From Defluviitaleaceae bacterium (GTDB taxonomy: Bacteria; Bacillota; Clostridia; Lachnospirales; WRBF01), in contig WRBF01000003.1 in NCBI GenBank assembly GCA_009784685.1, positions 21,903 through 85,902 on the forward strand: a stretch of 64,000 nt of DNA, in the 5' to 3' direction. Under the pieces are notes generated by a model. It had not been told where the DNA came from. It saw only the letters and a program-made list of their open reading frames with translations, and did no database searches. Shown here in pieces: positions 54,213-63,827 of this stretch. Both the position numbers and the translations under genes were made by a program. Within the stretch, counting starts at the first letter, position 1, and the number at the start of each line of letters is the position of its first letter.

Positions 54213-54722
54213 CTATTCGTCACCGCCGCCGCGTATTTCTTGTTTATTTTCATAAAGCCTGTTTATAGTTTCCATTAAATCTTTTTCGAGCAGCCTATAT
54301 CCATTGTGTACATCTTCAAGGGCTTCTCTTACTGTATCTTCCGTTTTTGACAGAACTCCATCAACGTAATTCATTGTTCCTATACGCATTTCACGGGAAT
54401 AATGTTTAGCCTCTTCAGCTTGTTTGTCAGCAGCTTCTTGGGCAAGTTTAAAAATTCTATGCTCGCTTTTCAGCTCATTTGCTTCACGGTGGGCATTTTC
54501 AATGATGTCATTTGCCTTAACCTTTGCATTTTCAATATAGCTTTCGTACTGTTCAACTATATCTTGTGCTTTTTTAATTTCAGTAGGTATAGCATCTCTT
54601 ATTGCATCAATTATATCCTCAATCTCTTCTTTGTTAACGGATACTTTGCCGCTAAAAGGAACGCCCTTGGCATCTTGAAGCAAGTCATCCAGTTCATTCA
54701 AGTAATTTCTAATATCAGCCAC
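54213..54722 (-). CDS. Coiled-coil protein next to coaD
   Basis: A 169-residue, Glu/Lys-rich, almost wholly helical protein with heptad repeats (KAQDIVEQYESYIENAKVKANDIIENAHREANELK), resembling proteins loosely annotated as V-type ATPase subunit H-like or DivIVA-like in clostridia. It starts with GTG behind GGAGG, five bases after coaD. No enzymatic motif is seen. Its position in rsmD-coaD-X-ylbJ is common. Confidence 0.8.
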   Translation of the reverse strand: MADIRNYLNELDDLLQDAKGVPFSGKVSVNKEEIEDIIDAIRDAIPTEIKKAQDIVEQYESYIENAKVKANDIIENAHREANELKSEHRIFKLAQEAADKQAEEAKHYSREMRIGTMNYVDGVLSKTEDTVREALEDVHNGYRLLEKDLMETINRLYENKQEIRGGGDE

Positions 54723-54727
54723 GTCTT

Positions 54728-55210
54728 TTACCTCCCGTGTCTCAATTCGTTAATAACTTCTTCTCTTATTTCATCAGGCACATATTCTGATAAATCAGCA
54801 TCATAATTTGCAAGTTCCTTTACTGCACTGCTTGAAATATGCTTAAGCTCCGGTTTTGCAATTAACAGTATAGTTTCTATGTTTTTCGCAAGCTTGCTGT
54901 TCACAGCTGCAATGTTTGATTCCATATCAAAGTCAGTCATATTCCTGACCCCTCTAATAATAGCATCTGCTCCATATTCCTTAGCAAGTTCGGCAGTTAA
55001 ACCGTCATGTCTTTGAACCAAAATATTTTTGACATCACCTACTGCTATTTTTGCAAGAATTACCCTTTCATCAATTGAAAACACAGTTCCTTTTTTAGAG
55101 TTTTTTAATACAAGAACAACAAGCTCGTCACAAAGCTTTGCGGCTCTTTTGATAATATCAACATGCCCCGTTGTTATAGGATCAAAACTTCCGGGATAAA
55201 TTGCTTTCAT
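54728..55210 (-). CDS. coaD: Phosphopantetheine adenylyltransferase
   Basis: A 160-residue nucleotidyltransferase catalysing the fourth step of coenzyme A synthesis. It has AIYPGSFDPITTGHVDIIKRAA with the HxGH-type TGHVD motif, then ADAIIRGVRNMTDFDMESNIA and HISSSAVKELA. Length is normal. ATG behind TTGGAGG. Confidence 0.97.
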   Translation of the reverse strand: MKAIYPGSFDPITTGHVDIIKRAAKLCDELVVLVLKNSKKGTVFSIDERVILAKIAVGDVKNILVQRHDGLTAELAKEYGADAIIRGVRNMTDFDMESNIAAVNSKLAKNIETILLIAKPELKHISSSAVKELANYDADLSEYVPDEIREEVINELRHGR

Positions 55211-55238
55211 GTTTTTTCCTCCAACGTATTAAAGCATT

Positions 55239-55799
55239 CTATTGTAAATTGGTATAAAACACGAACTTAGCTGTTTTATACTCTCGAATATCATAAATTT
55301 CAAGCTTGCTAAATTCATATTCCGGATCCTTACTCCCCTGCTCAGAAATTATTATGCCGTCTTTTTCAAGCAGTCTGTTTTCAACTATGGCATTAATTGC
55401 CTCATATGTAAATTCATTGTAATAGGGAGGATCCAAAAAAATTATATCAAATTTTTTATTTTCGTTTCCTAAAGTTCTAATTGCACTTTTAAAATCAGCA
55501 ACAATTATGTCAAATTTATTTAAAATGTCAGCAGAAGAAATGCTCGAGAGATTTTTATTTATAATTTCTCCGCATTCTCGGCTTGAATCAATAAACACGA
55601 CTTTATCAGCACCTCGGCTAAGTGCTTCAATTCCGATAGAGCCTGTCCCGCTGAAAACATCAAGAAATTTACTCTCGCTAATCCGCCCTTGTAAAATATT
55701 AAACAACGTTTCTTTAAGCCTATCCGCAGTAGGTCTGGTGTCCTGCCCCTTTGGTGATAAAAGACGCTTGCCTTTTAAAAATCCGCTTATTACACGCAA
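55239..55799 (-). CDS. rsmD: 16S rRNA (guanine(966)-N2)-methyltransferase RsmD
   Basis: A 186-residue SAM-dependent methyltransferase with start MRVISGFLKGKRLLSPKGQDTRPT, SAM motif FLDVFSGTGSIGIEALSRG near residue 43, and catalytic DPPY in IIFLDPPYYNEF. It starts with TTG behind GGAGGT. First gene of the rsmD-coaD operon. Confidence 0.96.
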   Translation of the reverse strand: MRVISGFLKGKRLLSPKGQDTRPTADRLKETLFNILQGRISESKFLDVFSGTGSIGIEALSRGADKVVFIDSSRECGEIINKNLSSISSADILNKFDIIVADFKSAIRTLGNENKKFDIIFLDPPYYNEFTYEAINAIVENRLLEKDGIIISEQGSKDPEYEFSKLEIYDIREYKTAKFVFYTNLQ

Positions 55800-55965
55800 T
55801 TAGGTTTTACCTCCGGGATATTTAACTTTTGCTGCAATAATTTATTGCAACAAAAAAGCATAACTTTCCATCTGAGTATTATAACCAGTTTGCTAAGATA
55901 AGTAAAGGGGTTTTTTTGATTTTAGAGTTTTAACCTACAACACTTGTATTGTTTTACAGGGGTAG

Positions 55966-55994
55966 TTGTTTCCAAAAGAAAATTGTGTTAAAAT
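55966..55994 (+). promoter_or_regulatory. Promoter of pepD
   Basis: TTGTTT (55966-55971), a 17-base spacer and TAAAAT (55989-55994) lie about 40 bases before the pepD start in the gap between divergent rsmD and pepD. Confidence 0.65.
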
Positions 55995-56034
55995 ATATAT
56001 TATTATTCACTAAAAAACTCAGGGGGATATCTCT

Positions 56035-57462
56035 ATGCCAAAAAAGCCTATTGAACATTTTAAAGATATTTGCGCAATACCGCATGGTTCTTATAACGAA
56101 AAAGAATTAAGTGACTATATCGTCAAATTTGCAAAAGACCTTAATCTTGATGTAAGGCAGGATGAAAAATTTAACGTAGTAGTTAAAAAGCCCGGAACTC
56201 CAGGCTATGAAAATGCACCTGTCGTTATGCTGCAAGGACATATAGACATGGTATGCGAAAAGAACGAAGGAACAGAGCACGATTTTTTAAAGGATGGCAT
56301 TAAAGTAATTATCGAAGGCGACATTATGCGTGCCGACAAAACGACTCTTGGTGCTGATAACGGAACCGCCGTTGCTATGATGATGAGTATTCTTGAATCA
56401 AAAGACATACCTCATCCACCTATCGAAGCCGTTTTTACATCTCTTGAAGAAGTTGGGCTTTTAGGTGCAGCAGCAATGTCTACCGATGACCTCAAATCCT
56501 CAATTCTCATCAACTTAGACGGTGGGACTGAAAGCGAATTTTGCGCAAGCTGTGCAGGGGGTATTAGGGCTGATTTAACATTACCAATAACCCGTAATGC
56601 TGTAAGCGGCATAGAATATTATGAGCTAAAAATTGCAGGGCTTAAAGGCGGACACTCGGGTATGAATATACATGAGGAACGCGGGAACAGTAATATTTTG
56701 CTTTGCAGGTCAATAAATAGCCTTTTAGCAAAGCTTGATGTTTATGTAAGCCAAATAACCGGCGGAGATAAAGATAACGCAATACCTCGTGAATCAAGCG
56801 CAGCTATAGCAGTTAAACCGGAAAGCGTGCAAAAGCTTAAAGATGCCGTAGATGCACTAGATAAAACATATAAAACAGAATATAGAGTAAGTGATCCTGA
56901 TGTTTCGATTACTTTAAATAAAATCGGCGAAGGCAAAGATGTCTTCTGTAAACAATCAGCTGAAAAAGTTGTAAGCGCAGTTTTAGCCCTTCCTTGCGGC
57001 GTTATAGCAAAAAGCATGGATATTGAAGGGCTTACAGAAACATCAAATAATGTTGGCGTTTTAAGAACTAATGATGACCATGTTAAAGTTGCGTGCTTCA
57101 TGAGAAGTGCATCAAGCAGCCGCAGAGATTTTGCCTTTGATATGGTAAAAGCTGTTTCAATTCTTGCCGGTGGAACTGTAGAAATCTTAAGCAGCCATGC
57201 CCCTTGGGAATTTGACCCTAATTCAAAAATACGCAAATTAGCGATTGAAACTTACGAAGAGCTCTTCGGACCTGCAAAAATGAGCGCAACTCATGGCGGG
57301 CTTGAATGCGGCGTTTTTATTGATAAAATGGGCGACAGTCTTGATAGTATTGCATTCGGACCAAGTATGTTTGACGTACATACGCCTGAAGAAAGACTTT
57401 CTATTTCATCATTTGAAAGAACTTGGGAATTATTGCAGGCTATGCTTAAAAAGATTAATTAA
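56035..57462 (+). CDS. pepD: Aminoacyl-histidine dipeptidase / M20 peptidase
   Basis: A 475-residue cytoplasmic M20C zinc peptidase that hydrolyses dipeptides including Xaa-His. Metal ligands: His and Asp in LQGHIDMV, Asp in TLGADNGTAVA, Glu pair in SLEEVGLLGA, Asp in LINLDGGTESEFCASCAGG and a C-terminal His in AFGPSMFDVHTPEE. Length is normal. ATG behind AGGGGG. It fits a peptide-using lifestyle. Confidence 0.95.
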   Translation: MPKKPIEHFKDICAIPHGSYNEKELSDYIVKFAKDLNLDVRQDEKFNVVVKKPGTPGYENAPVVMLQGHIDMVCEKNEGTEHDFLKDGIKVIIEGDIMRADKTTLGADNGTAVAMMMSILESKDIPHPPIEAVFTSLEEVGLLGAAAMSTDDLKSSILINLDGGTESEFCASCAGGIRADLTLPITRNAVSGIEYYELKIAGLKGGHSGMNIHEERGNSNILLCRSINSLLAKLDVYVSQITGGDKDNAIPRESSAAIAVKPESVQKLKDAVDALDKTYKTEYRVSDPDVSITLNKIGEGKDVFCKQSAEKVVSAVLALPCGVIAKSMDIEGLTETSNNVGVLRTNDDHVKVACFMRSASSSRRDFAFDMVKAVSILAGGTVEILSSHAPWEFDPNSKIRKLAIETYEELFGPAKMSATHGGLECGVFIDKMGDSLDSIAFGPSMFDVHTPEERLSISSFERTWELLQAMLKKIN

Positions 57463-57487
57463 TTAAGCACCTGTTTAAGGATTATAT

Positions 57488-57514
57488 GCGGTCGGTAAAG
57501 TTTTTGCCGACCGC
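57488..57514 (+). promoter_or_regulatory. GC-rich hairpin before relA
   Basis: GCGGTCGG (57488-57495) pairs with CCGACCGC (57507-57514). It is followed by A8 and the relA ribosome site rather than T-rich sequence, so it is not a classic terminator in either direction. It may stop or modulate transcription from pepD into relA. Confidence 0.5.
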
Positions 57515-57535
57515 AAAAAAAAGGAATTGTTCGCC

Positions 57536-59806
57536 ATGACACATGAGCAAATTTTTGAAAATATAATCAAAAGAATTTCAGAATATCATCCCTCTCCGGA
57601 CTTTAGTCTTTTAAGAGAGGCTTATCGTGTTGCCGTTGAAACTCATGGCGATCAACTTAGAAAATCCGGAGAACCATATGTAATACATCCTATGTCTGTT
57701 GCCTATATTCTTGCGGACTTAGAGATGGATATTGAATCAATCATCGCCGGGATTTTGCATGATGTTATTGAAGATACCCCGTATTCTTACGAAGATATGG
57801 CTGCGGAATTCAGTTCAGAAATAGCCAATATTGTCGATGGGGTTACACGTCTTGATAAAATAGAGGATGATTTAAAAGCTAAACGGGAAAAAGCTGCTGA
57901 AGGAAAAGTAGGCGAAGAAAAAGCAAGTCCCAAGAAAAAAAGAAATAAAGAAGAAGCACAAGCTGAGAACTATCGTAAAATGTTCGTTGCAATGGCGAAA
58001 GATATCCGGGTTATACTTATAAAAATAGCTGATAGACTTCATAATATGCGTACTTTGCAATTTGTTCCTCCTGAAAAACAAATTGCAAAAGCACAGGAAA
58101 CTATAGATATTTATGCTCCACTTGCAAGCAGGCTTGGTATTGCAAAAATTAAAAGCGAGCTTCAAGATTTGTCATTCAAATATTTACGAAGCGAAGCATA
58201 TGACGATCTTTTAGACAAAATATCAAAAAAAGAAAAAGACGGTCAAAAGCATGTTGATAATATTATAGCCGTTATTAAGTCAAAAATGCAAGAACGGGGA
58301 TTTGCCGCTGTCATTGATGGCAGAGCAAAGCATATTTACAGCACTTTTAGAAAAATGCTTGAAGATAATAAAACCCTTGATCAGGTTTATGATTTGTTTG
58401 CAATAAGAATTATCGTAGATAGCGTCGCAGAGTGTTATGAATCTTTGGGTATTGTTCATAATGTATTCAGCCCGATTCCCGGTAGGCTTAAAGATTATAT
58501 CGCAATGCCGAAAGCGAACATGTATCAATCGCTCCATACCGTAGTTGTAGGTCCTTCAGGGTCGCCTTTTGAAGTGCAAATAAGAACACATGAAATGCAC
58601 CGCACAGCTGAACATGGTATAGCAGCACACTGGAAATATAAGGAAGGTAAAGCATCCGGAAGCACAGCGGTAGAGGAAGATAAGCTTCCTTGGCTTAGCC
58701 AAATGCTTGCTTGGCAAGGAGATTTATCAGATGATATTGAATATTTAAGCGAACTTAAATCTGACCTTGATATACATGCAGACAGCATTCAATGCTTTAC
58801 GCCAAAAGGAGAAGTAATAACTTTACCTGTAGGTTCAACCCCTATTGACTTTGCTTATTCAATTCACTCTGAAGTCGGCAATAAAATGATAGGCTGCCGT
58901 ATAAACGAAATTATTGTCCCTTTCGAATATAAAATTAACCCCGGAGACAGAGTAGTCGTTTTAACAAGCCAAAACGGTAAAGGACCAAGCCATGACTGGC
59001 TTAGTATTGCAAAAACCAATCAAGCTCGTACAAAAATACGCCAATGGTTCAAAAAAGAAAACAAAGAAGAAAACGTAGTCCGAGGCAGAGAACTTCTTGA
59101 AAGGGATGCAAAAAGAAGAGGCTTTTCGCTGCCCGAACTTTTAACGGCTGAAAGAAAAAAAATCATATTAGAGAAGTATGGATTTCTTGACTGGGACGCT
59201 GTATGTGCTGCTATAGGACACGGCGGCATTAAAGAAGCGCAAGTAATAAACCGACTTAACGAGAGCTTTCAAAGCGAACAAAGCAAGCGGGAATTGATGC
59301 AAGTTAAGCTGAAAAAGGATTCGGAAAGCTTTAAAAAGGTTTATGCTAACAAAACAGGGGTCATGATTGATGGTCTTGCCGGTATAAGTATTCGTTATTC
59401 AAAATGCTGCGGTCCTGTTCCCGGCGATGCAATAATAGGGTTTGTAACAACCGGAAACGGTGTTTCTATACATCGAACTGACTGCATTAATATAACTAAT
59501 CTGGACGAATTAAGCAGACCAAGGCTGATAGATGCGGATTGGCATATTCCTGCTGAAAGCAAAAAAGAAAGCTATAGTGCCAGCATTAAAATAACAGGGG
59601 ATGACAGAGTCGGATTTATGCACGATATTTCGAAGTTCTTAATGGATGAAAAAATACCCATTATGGACTTTTCAGCCCAGGCAAATTACGGAGTTGCGAT
59701 TTTCTATGCGATAATCCAAGTCGAGGGAAAAGATCAGCTTGACAAAGTCATTAATAAATTGCGTAGTATGCCGGGAATAACTAGGGTTGAACGGTCGGCA
59801 AAATAA
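57536..59806 (+). CDS. relA: Bifunctional (p)ppGpp synthetase/hydrolase
   Basis: A 756-residue Rel protein controlling the stringent response. The HD hydrolase domain has AGILHDVIEDT with intact His-Asp, the synthetase domain has RLKDYIAMPKANMYQSLHTVV, then the TGS domain (FTPKGEVITLPVGSTPIDFAYSIH), a zinc-finger-type region and a C-terminal ACT domain. A Lys/Glu-rich insert lies at about residues 116-145. The frame opens with TTG 57527, too close to AAGGA, so ATG 57536 is used. Confidence 0.96.
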   Translation: MTHEQIFENIIKRISEYHPSPDFSLLREAYRVAVETHGDQLRKSGEPYVIHPMSVAYILADLEMDIESIIAGILHDVIEDTPYSYEDMAAEFSSEIANIVDGVTRLDKIEDDLKAKREKAAEGKVGEEKASPKKKRNKEEAQAENYRKMFVAMAKDIRVILIKIADRLHNMRTLQFVPPEKQIAKAQETIDIYAPLASRLGIAKIKSELQDLSFKYLRSEAYDDLLDKISKKEKDGQKHVDNIIAVIKSKMQERGFAAVIDGRAKHIYSTFRKMLEDNKTLDQVYDLFAIRIIVDSVAECYESLGIVHNVFSPIPGRLKDYIAMPKANMYQSLHTVVVGPSGSPFEVQIRTHEMHRTAEHGIAAHWKYKEGKASGSTAVEEDKLPWLSQMLAWQGDLSDDIEYLSELKSDLDIHADSIQCFTPKGEVITLPVGSTPIDFAYSIHSEVGNKMIGCRINEIIVPFEYKINPGDRVVVLTSQNGKGPSHDWLSIAKTNQARTKIRQWFKKENKEENVVRGRELLERDAKRRGFSLPELLTAERKKIILEKYGFLDWDAVCAAIGHGGIKEAQVINRLNESFQSEQSKRELMQVKLKKDSESFKKVYANKTGVMIDGLAGISIRYSKCCGPVPGDAIIGFVTTGNGVSIHRTDCINITNLDELSRPRLIDADWHIPAESKKESYSASIKITGDDRVGFMHDISKFLMDEKIPIMDFSAQANYGVAIFYAIIQVEGKDQLDKVINKLRSMPGITRVERSAK

Positions 59807-59826
59807 CTTAGTGGCTTAGGAGATAT

Positions 59827-60279
59827 ATGAGAGCTGTAATTCAAAGGGTATTAGAAGGCGAAGTTGTAGTAAATGGCAGCGTTGTTGGTAATATAGGAAA
59901 AGGAATTGTAGTGCTTGTAGCTTTTTCATCTGCGGACGATGACAAAACTATAGACTACATGCTTAACAAAATAATAGGTCTTCGGATTTTTGAAGATGAA
60001 AATGATAAAATGAATGTTTCGCTTGCGGATATTTCCGGCGAGCTTTTAATAGTTCCAAATTTCACGATTTACGGAGATGTCCGTAAAGGGAAAAGGTCGA
60101 GTTTTGTAAATAGTGCTCTGCCTGATGTTGCTTGTGAAATATTTACCCGCTTTGTTAATCAAGCGGAAAATATGCTGCCGGGGCGTATTGTCTCTGGTGT
60201 TTTTAGGGCAGATATGAAAGTTAAAATTATAAATGACGGACCTGTTACAGTTTTAATTGACAGCGATAAATGTTTTTAG
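59827..60279 (+). CDS. dtd: D-aminoacyl-tRNA deacylase
   Basis: A 150-residue homodimeric enzyme that removes D-amino acids from tRNA. It starts MRAVIQRVLEGEVVV, has IVPNFTIYGDVRKGKRSSF in the active-site region, where most family members have SQFTLYG, and ends FRADMKVKIINDGPVTVLIDS. The Ser-Gln to Pro-Asn change at the SQFT motif is unusual. relA-dtd order is conserved in Firmicutes. ATG behind AGGAG. Confidence 0.94.
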   Translation: MRAVIQRVLEGEVVVNGSVVGNIGKGIVVLVAFSSADDDKTIDYMLNKIIGLRIFEDENDKMNVSLADISGELLIVPNFTIYGDVRKGKRSSFVNSALPDVACEIFTRFVNQAENMLPGRIVSGVFRADMKVKIINDGPVTVLIDSDKCF

Positions 60280-60326
60280 CTGTGGAAACAAATCGAAATG
60301 ATATAGGTTATAGGAGACTTACAAAG

Positions 60327-61328
60327 ATGAATCCAAGAGGCGAATTCCCTGTTTTGGAAGTTAGGAATTTACAAACATATTTTTATACAACAAGGGGCAT
60401 CGTTAAAGCAGTTGACGATGTTTCTTTTGCCGTTCAAAAAGGTAAAACCCTTGGAATAGTCGGAGAATCCGGCTGCGGTAAAAGCATAACCAGCTTATCT
60501 ATTATGCGCTTGCTTCCTGCCTTAACAGGTAAGGTTGTCGGCGGCGAAATCCTTTTCAAAGACAGAAACTTGCTTGAATTGTCAGATAAGGAAATGCGGT
60601 CTATCAGAGGCAACGATATTGCGATGATATTCCAAGAACCTATGACTTCTTTAAACCCTGCGCATACAATAGGTAAGCAAATATCGGAAGCTATAAAACT
60701 TCATAAAAAAACTAGTGAGGCGGAAGCGAAAAACTTAACTCTTGAACTGCTAAGCGTTGTAAAAATACCCAACCCGGAGAAGAGATATGACCAGTACCCG
60801 CATCAACTTTCAGGCGGAATGCGCCAAAGGGTTATGATTGCTATGGCTTTAAGCTGCGAACCTGAAGTTTTAATATGTGACGAGCCTACAACAGCCCTTG
60901 ACGTTACAATACAGGCGCAAATTCTTGACTTAATAGTCGAAATGAAAAATAAATTTGGGACAGGCGTAATGATGATAACTCATGACCTTGGCGTTATTGC
61001 GGAAGTTGCTGATGATGTTATAGTTATGTATGCGGGGAAAGTTGCGGAACGTGCATCTGTTGATGATTTATTTGAAAACCCGCTGCATCCTTACACAGAA
61101 GGGCTTTTAAATTCAATCCCTAAGCTTCATAGAACGCACGAGCGGCTTAAAAGCATAAAAGGAATGATGCCAAAACCGACAGATTTACCTGATGGATGCC
61201 TTTTCCATACTCGATGTGATTATGTGAAGGATATTTGCAAAAAAGAGCTGCCTGAAGAAATTTACATGGGTGGACGAACAGTTGCTTGTTGGAAATATCA
61301 CGATAAATGGAAGGAACAAAAAACATGA
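60327..61328 (+). CDS. oppD: Oligopeptide/dipeptide ABC transporter ATP-binding protein (OppD type)
   Basis: A 333-residue ABC ATPase with Walker [11 protein letters not shown] near residue 45, signature [15 protein letters not shown], Walker [14 protein letters not shown]-loop MITHDLG and the C-terminal oligopeptide-importer extension with paired cysteines ([13 protein letters not shown]). The frame opens at 60270, but ATG 60327 has TAGGAGA. Overlaps the next gene by four bases (ATGA). No permease or binding-protein gene lies in the window. Confidence 0.94.
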   Translation: MNPRGEFPVLEVRNLQTYFYTTRGIVKAVDDVSFAVQKGKTLGIVGESGCGKSITSLSIMRLLPALTGKVVGGEILFKDRNLLELSDKEMRSIRGNDIAMIFQEPMTSLNPAHTIGKQISEAIKLHKKTSEAEAKNLTLELLSVVKIPNPEKRYDQYPHQLSGGMRQRVMIAMALSCEPEVLICDEPTTALDVTIQAQILDLIVEMKNKFGTGVMMITHDLGVIAEVADDVIVMYAGKVAERASVDDLFENPLHPYTEGLLNSIPKLHRTHERLKSIKGMMPKPTDLPDGCLFHTRCDYVKDICKKELPEEIYMGGRTVACWKYHDKWKEQKT

Positions 61329-62299
61329 CAGAACAAAAACCACTCGTCGAGGTTAGAAATTTACAAAAATGGTTTTCGGTTTCGAATCATTTCTTTTCAA
61401 TTAAACAAAATTACGTTAAAGCTGTTAACGGAGTAAGTTTTAAGGTTAACAAAGGTGAAACTTTAGGTGTTGTTGGCGAATCCGGCAGCGGAAAGACGAC
61501 ACTTGGTCGTGCAATTCTTAGGCTAACAGAACCAACCGGAGGCGAAGTGCTTCTTGAAGGGCAGGATTTCTTAAAATTTAACAAACGGGAATTAAGAAAA
61601 AACCGTGACAGCTTAAGCTGTATTTTCCAAGACCCGCAAGCATCTCTTAACCCACGCCTAACAGTTGGTGATTTAATAGCAGACCCTATGAGAATACAGA
61701 AAAAACCGTCAACTAAGCGTGAACGATATGAAAAAGTGTTGGAACTTTTGGATGTTGTCGGGCTTAACCGTGATGTAATGTGGAGATATCCGCATGAATT
61801 TTCTGGTGGTCAACGGCAAAGAATCGGAATCGCAAGGGCACTTGCGTTAAGCCCTAAGCTTGTTATTTGCGATGAACCGGTAAGTGCGCTTGATGTTTCA
61901 CTTCAATCTCAAGTGCTTAACTTGATGGATGATATACAAAAAAGCATGGGTGTAACGTATATATTTATCTCCCATGATTTAAGTGTTGTTAAATATGTAT
62001 CGGACAATATAGCCGTTATGTACCTTGGAAAAATAGTAGAAATAGCACCTAAAGAAAAGCTTTATGACAACCCTATTCATCCATACACGGAGGCTCTTCT
62101 TTCCGCTATACCAATTCCGGATACAAAGGTTAAAAGAACAAAAATAATACTGCAAGGTGATATTCCGAACCCAATGAATATACCGTCGGGCTGCTGCTTT
62201 AGAACAAGATGCCAGGAAGCACAGTATATTTGCGCCGATACAGTGCCTGAAATGAAGGAATATTCGCCGGGGCATTTTTATGCTTGTCATTTGAGGTAA
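61325..62299 (+). CDS. oppF: Oligopeptide/dipeptide ABC transporter ATP-binding protein (OppF type)
   Basis: A 324-residue partner ATPase: Walker A GESGSGKTTLGRAI, signature FSGGQRQRIGIARAL, Walker B VICDEPVSALD, H-loop FISHDLS, and C-terminal FRTRCQEAQYIC cysteine region. Start ATG 61325 overlaps the oppD stop and has GGAAGGA upstream; the in-frame ATG at 61307 is rejected. Confidence 0.94.
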   Translation: MTEQKPLVEVRNLQKWFSVSNHFFSIKQNYVKAVNGVSFKVNKGETLGVVGESGSGKTTLGRAILRLTEPTGGEVLLEGQDFLKFNKRELRKNRDSLSCIFQDPQASLNPRLTVGDLIADPMRIQKKPSTKRERYEKVLELLDVVGLNRDVMWRYPHEFSGGQRQRIGIARALALSPKLVICDEPVSALDVSLQSQVLNLMDDIQKSMGVTYIFISHDLSVVKYVSDNIAVMYLGKIVEIAPKEKLYDNPIHPYTEALLSAIPIPDTKVKRTKIILQGDIPNPMNIPSGCCFRTRCQEAQYICADTVPEMKEYSPGHFYACHLR

Positions 62300-62304
62300 A
62301 TAGA

Positions 62305-63195
62305 ATGAGTCCGAAAATATATTTAATTATCTCAGCACTCATGTTTGGCAGCATAGGTGTAGTTACCAGGGATTTGCCGTTTGAGTCAGAAATGATATCA
62401 CTTTCAAGAAGCGTATTAGGAGCCTTATTTGTCTGCTTTTTCTGTTTGATTACAAAAAAGAAAATAGACTTAGGTCTTGTAAAGAAAAATCTAATTTGGC
62501 TTATAATATCAGGTGCAGCACTTGGTATAAACTGGGTGTTTTTATTTGAATCTTACCAACACATAAATATCTCGACAGCTATTGTATGCTATTATCTTGC
62601 GCCGGTAATCGTAACGGCAACTTCGCCTATATTTCTTAAAGAAAAGCTGTCTTTTGGAAGCGTTGCCTGTGTCTTAGCCGCTCTTTTAGGGCTAGTTCTT
62701 GTAACAGGCATTGGTACTGATATGGCTGGTAATTTAGCTCTCGGAGTTACATACGCTGTGTCTGCCGCAGTGCTTTATGCGGCGATAATTATTATAAACA
62801 AAAAAATTGTCGACCTTGGAGGTATTGAACGCACGCTGTTTCAACTTGGTATATCAGCAGCTGTTATGCTGCCATATGTTGCTCTGACAGATACATTTCC
62901 AACCGGAGGGGCTTCGCTTTGGTCTATTGCCATTTTACTTTTTGCAGGTATAGTTCTTACCGGCGTTGTTTATCTTTTCTTCTTCTCTGCTGTTGATAAG
63001 GTTAATGCACAGGCAATATCTGTCATACTCTATATAGACCCGATAACGGCAATTATTTTGTCATCTATAATACTATCAGAAAGAATGAGCCTTATACAAA
63101 TTTTTGGAACAATTTTAATACTAGGCGCAACTTTTGTTAATGAAGTTGTGCTGGCAAAACATTCAAATAAACCAATAGCGGAGGAAAGCGTATGA
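62305..63195 (+). CDS. EamA/DMT family transporter
   Basis: A 296-residue drug/metabolite transporter with about ten transmembrane segments in two EamA repeats (about residues 5-135 and 148-285). Signs include WVFLFESYQHINISTAIVCYYLAPVIV and INAQAISV-type VNAQAISVILYIDPITAIILS. The substrate is unknown, commonly an amino acid or metabolite exporter. ATG 62305 behind GAGGT; overlaps the next gene by four bases. Confidence 0.9.
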   Translation: MSPKIYLIISALMFGSIGVVTRDLPFESEMISLSRSVLGALFVCFFCLITKKKIDLGLVKKNLIWLIISGAALGINWVFLFESYQHINISTAIVCYYLAPVIVTATSPIFLKEKLSFGSVACVLAALLGLVLVTGIGTDMAGNLALGVTYAVSAAVLYAAIIIINKKIVDLGGIERTLFQLGISAAVMLPYVALTDTFPTGGASLWSIAILLFAGIVLTGVVYLFFFSAVDKVNAQAISVILYIDPITAIILSSIILSERMSLIQIFGTILILGATFVNEVVLAKHSNKPIAEESV

Positions 63196-63827
63196 AACTC
63201 GAAACAGTAGTAGTTACAGTATTAAGCGAAAATACTTATATTTATTATGATGAAAAAACAAAGGAAGCAATCGTAATAGATCCGGGAGGAAATTCGGAAA
63301 AAATTATAGGCGCAATTAATGCCTTGGGGGTTAAAGTAAAGGGAATACTGCTGACCCACGGGCATGGAGACCATATAGGTGCAGTTGAAAAAGTTCAAGC
63401 ACATACAGGAGCTTCTGTGTTTGCCCACAAAGATGAAGAAGAACTTTTAAAAAGCAGTAAGCTCAATATGTCTTACTATATGGATGACAATCCTATTTCT
63501 GTTACTGATAGTAAGTGGTTTGAGGGAGATGAAGATGAATATACATTTGGAGGATGCACAATAAAAGTTTTGCATACACCAGGCCATACTCGCGGCGGCG
63601 TTTCATATTATGATGAGTATGAGAAAATTGTTTTTACGGGCGACACATTGTTTTTACGTGATGTAGGAAGAACGGATTTCCCGGGAGGAAACTATGAAAC
63701 ACTTGAAAAGTCAATAAGAGAGAAGCTTTACACTCTCCCCGATGATGTTATAGTTTACCCCGGACACGGACCTAAAACTAAGATTAGCAAGGAAAAAGTT
63801 TATAATAACTTTGTGAAAGCACTTTAG
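63192..63827 (+). CDS. Metallo-beta-lactamase-fold hydrolase, glyoxalase II-like
   Basis: A 211-residue MBL-fold protein with zinc motif LLTHGHGDHIGA at about residue 55, LHTPGHTRGGVSYY, FTGDTLFLRDVGRTDFPGG and YPGHGPKT. It resembles the short glyoxalase II-like thioesterases of Firmicutes (YqgX type). ATG behind GGAGGAAAG, overlapping the EamA stop. Confidence 0.92.
   Translation: MKLETVVVTVLSENTYIYYDEKTKEAIVIDPGGNSEKIIGAINALGVKVKGILLTHGHGDHIGAVEKVQAHTGASVFAHKDEEELLKSSKLNMSYYMDDNPISVTDSKWFEGDEDEYTFGGCTIKVLHTPGHTRGGVSYYDEYEKIVFTGDTLFLRDVGRTDFPGGNYETLEKSIREKLYTLPDDVIVYPGHGPKTKISKEKVYNNFVKAL

Noticed and set aside
57488..57514. Intrinsic terminator after pepD
   Set aside because: Strong hairpin but A-run instead of T-run follows on plus, and no T-run on minus; listed only as a regulatory hairpin.
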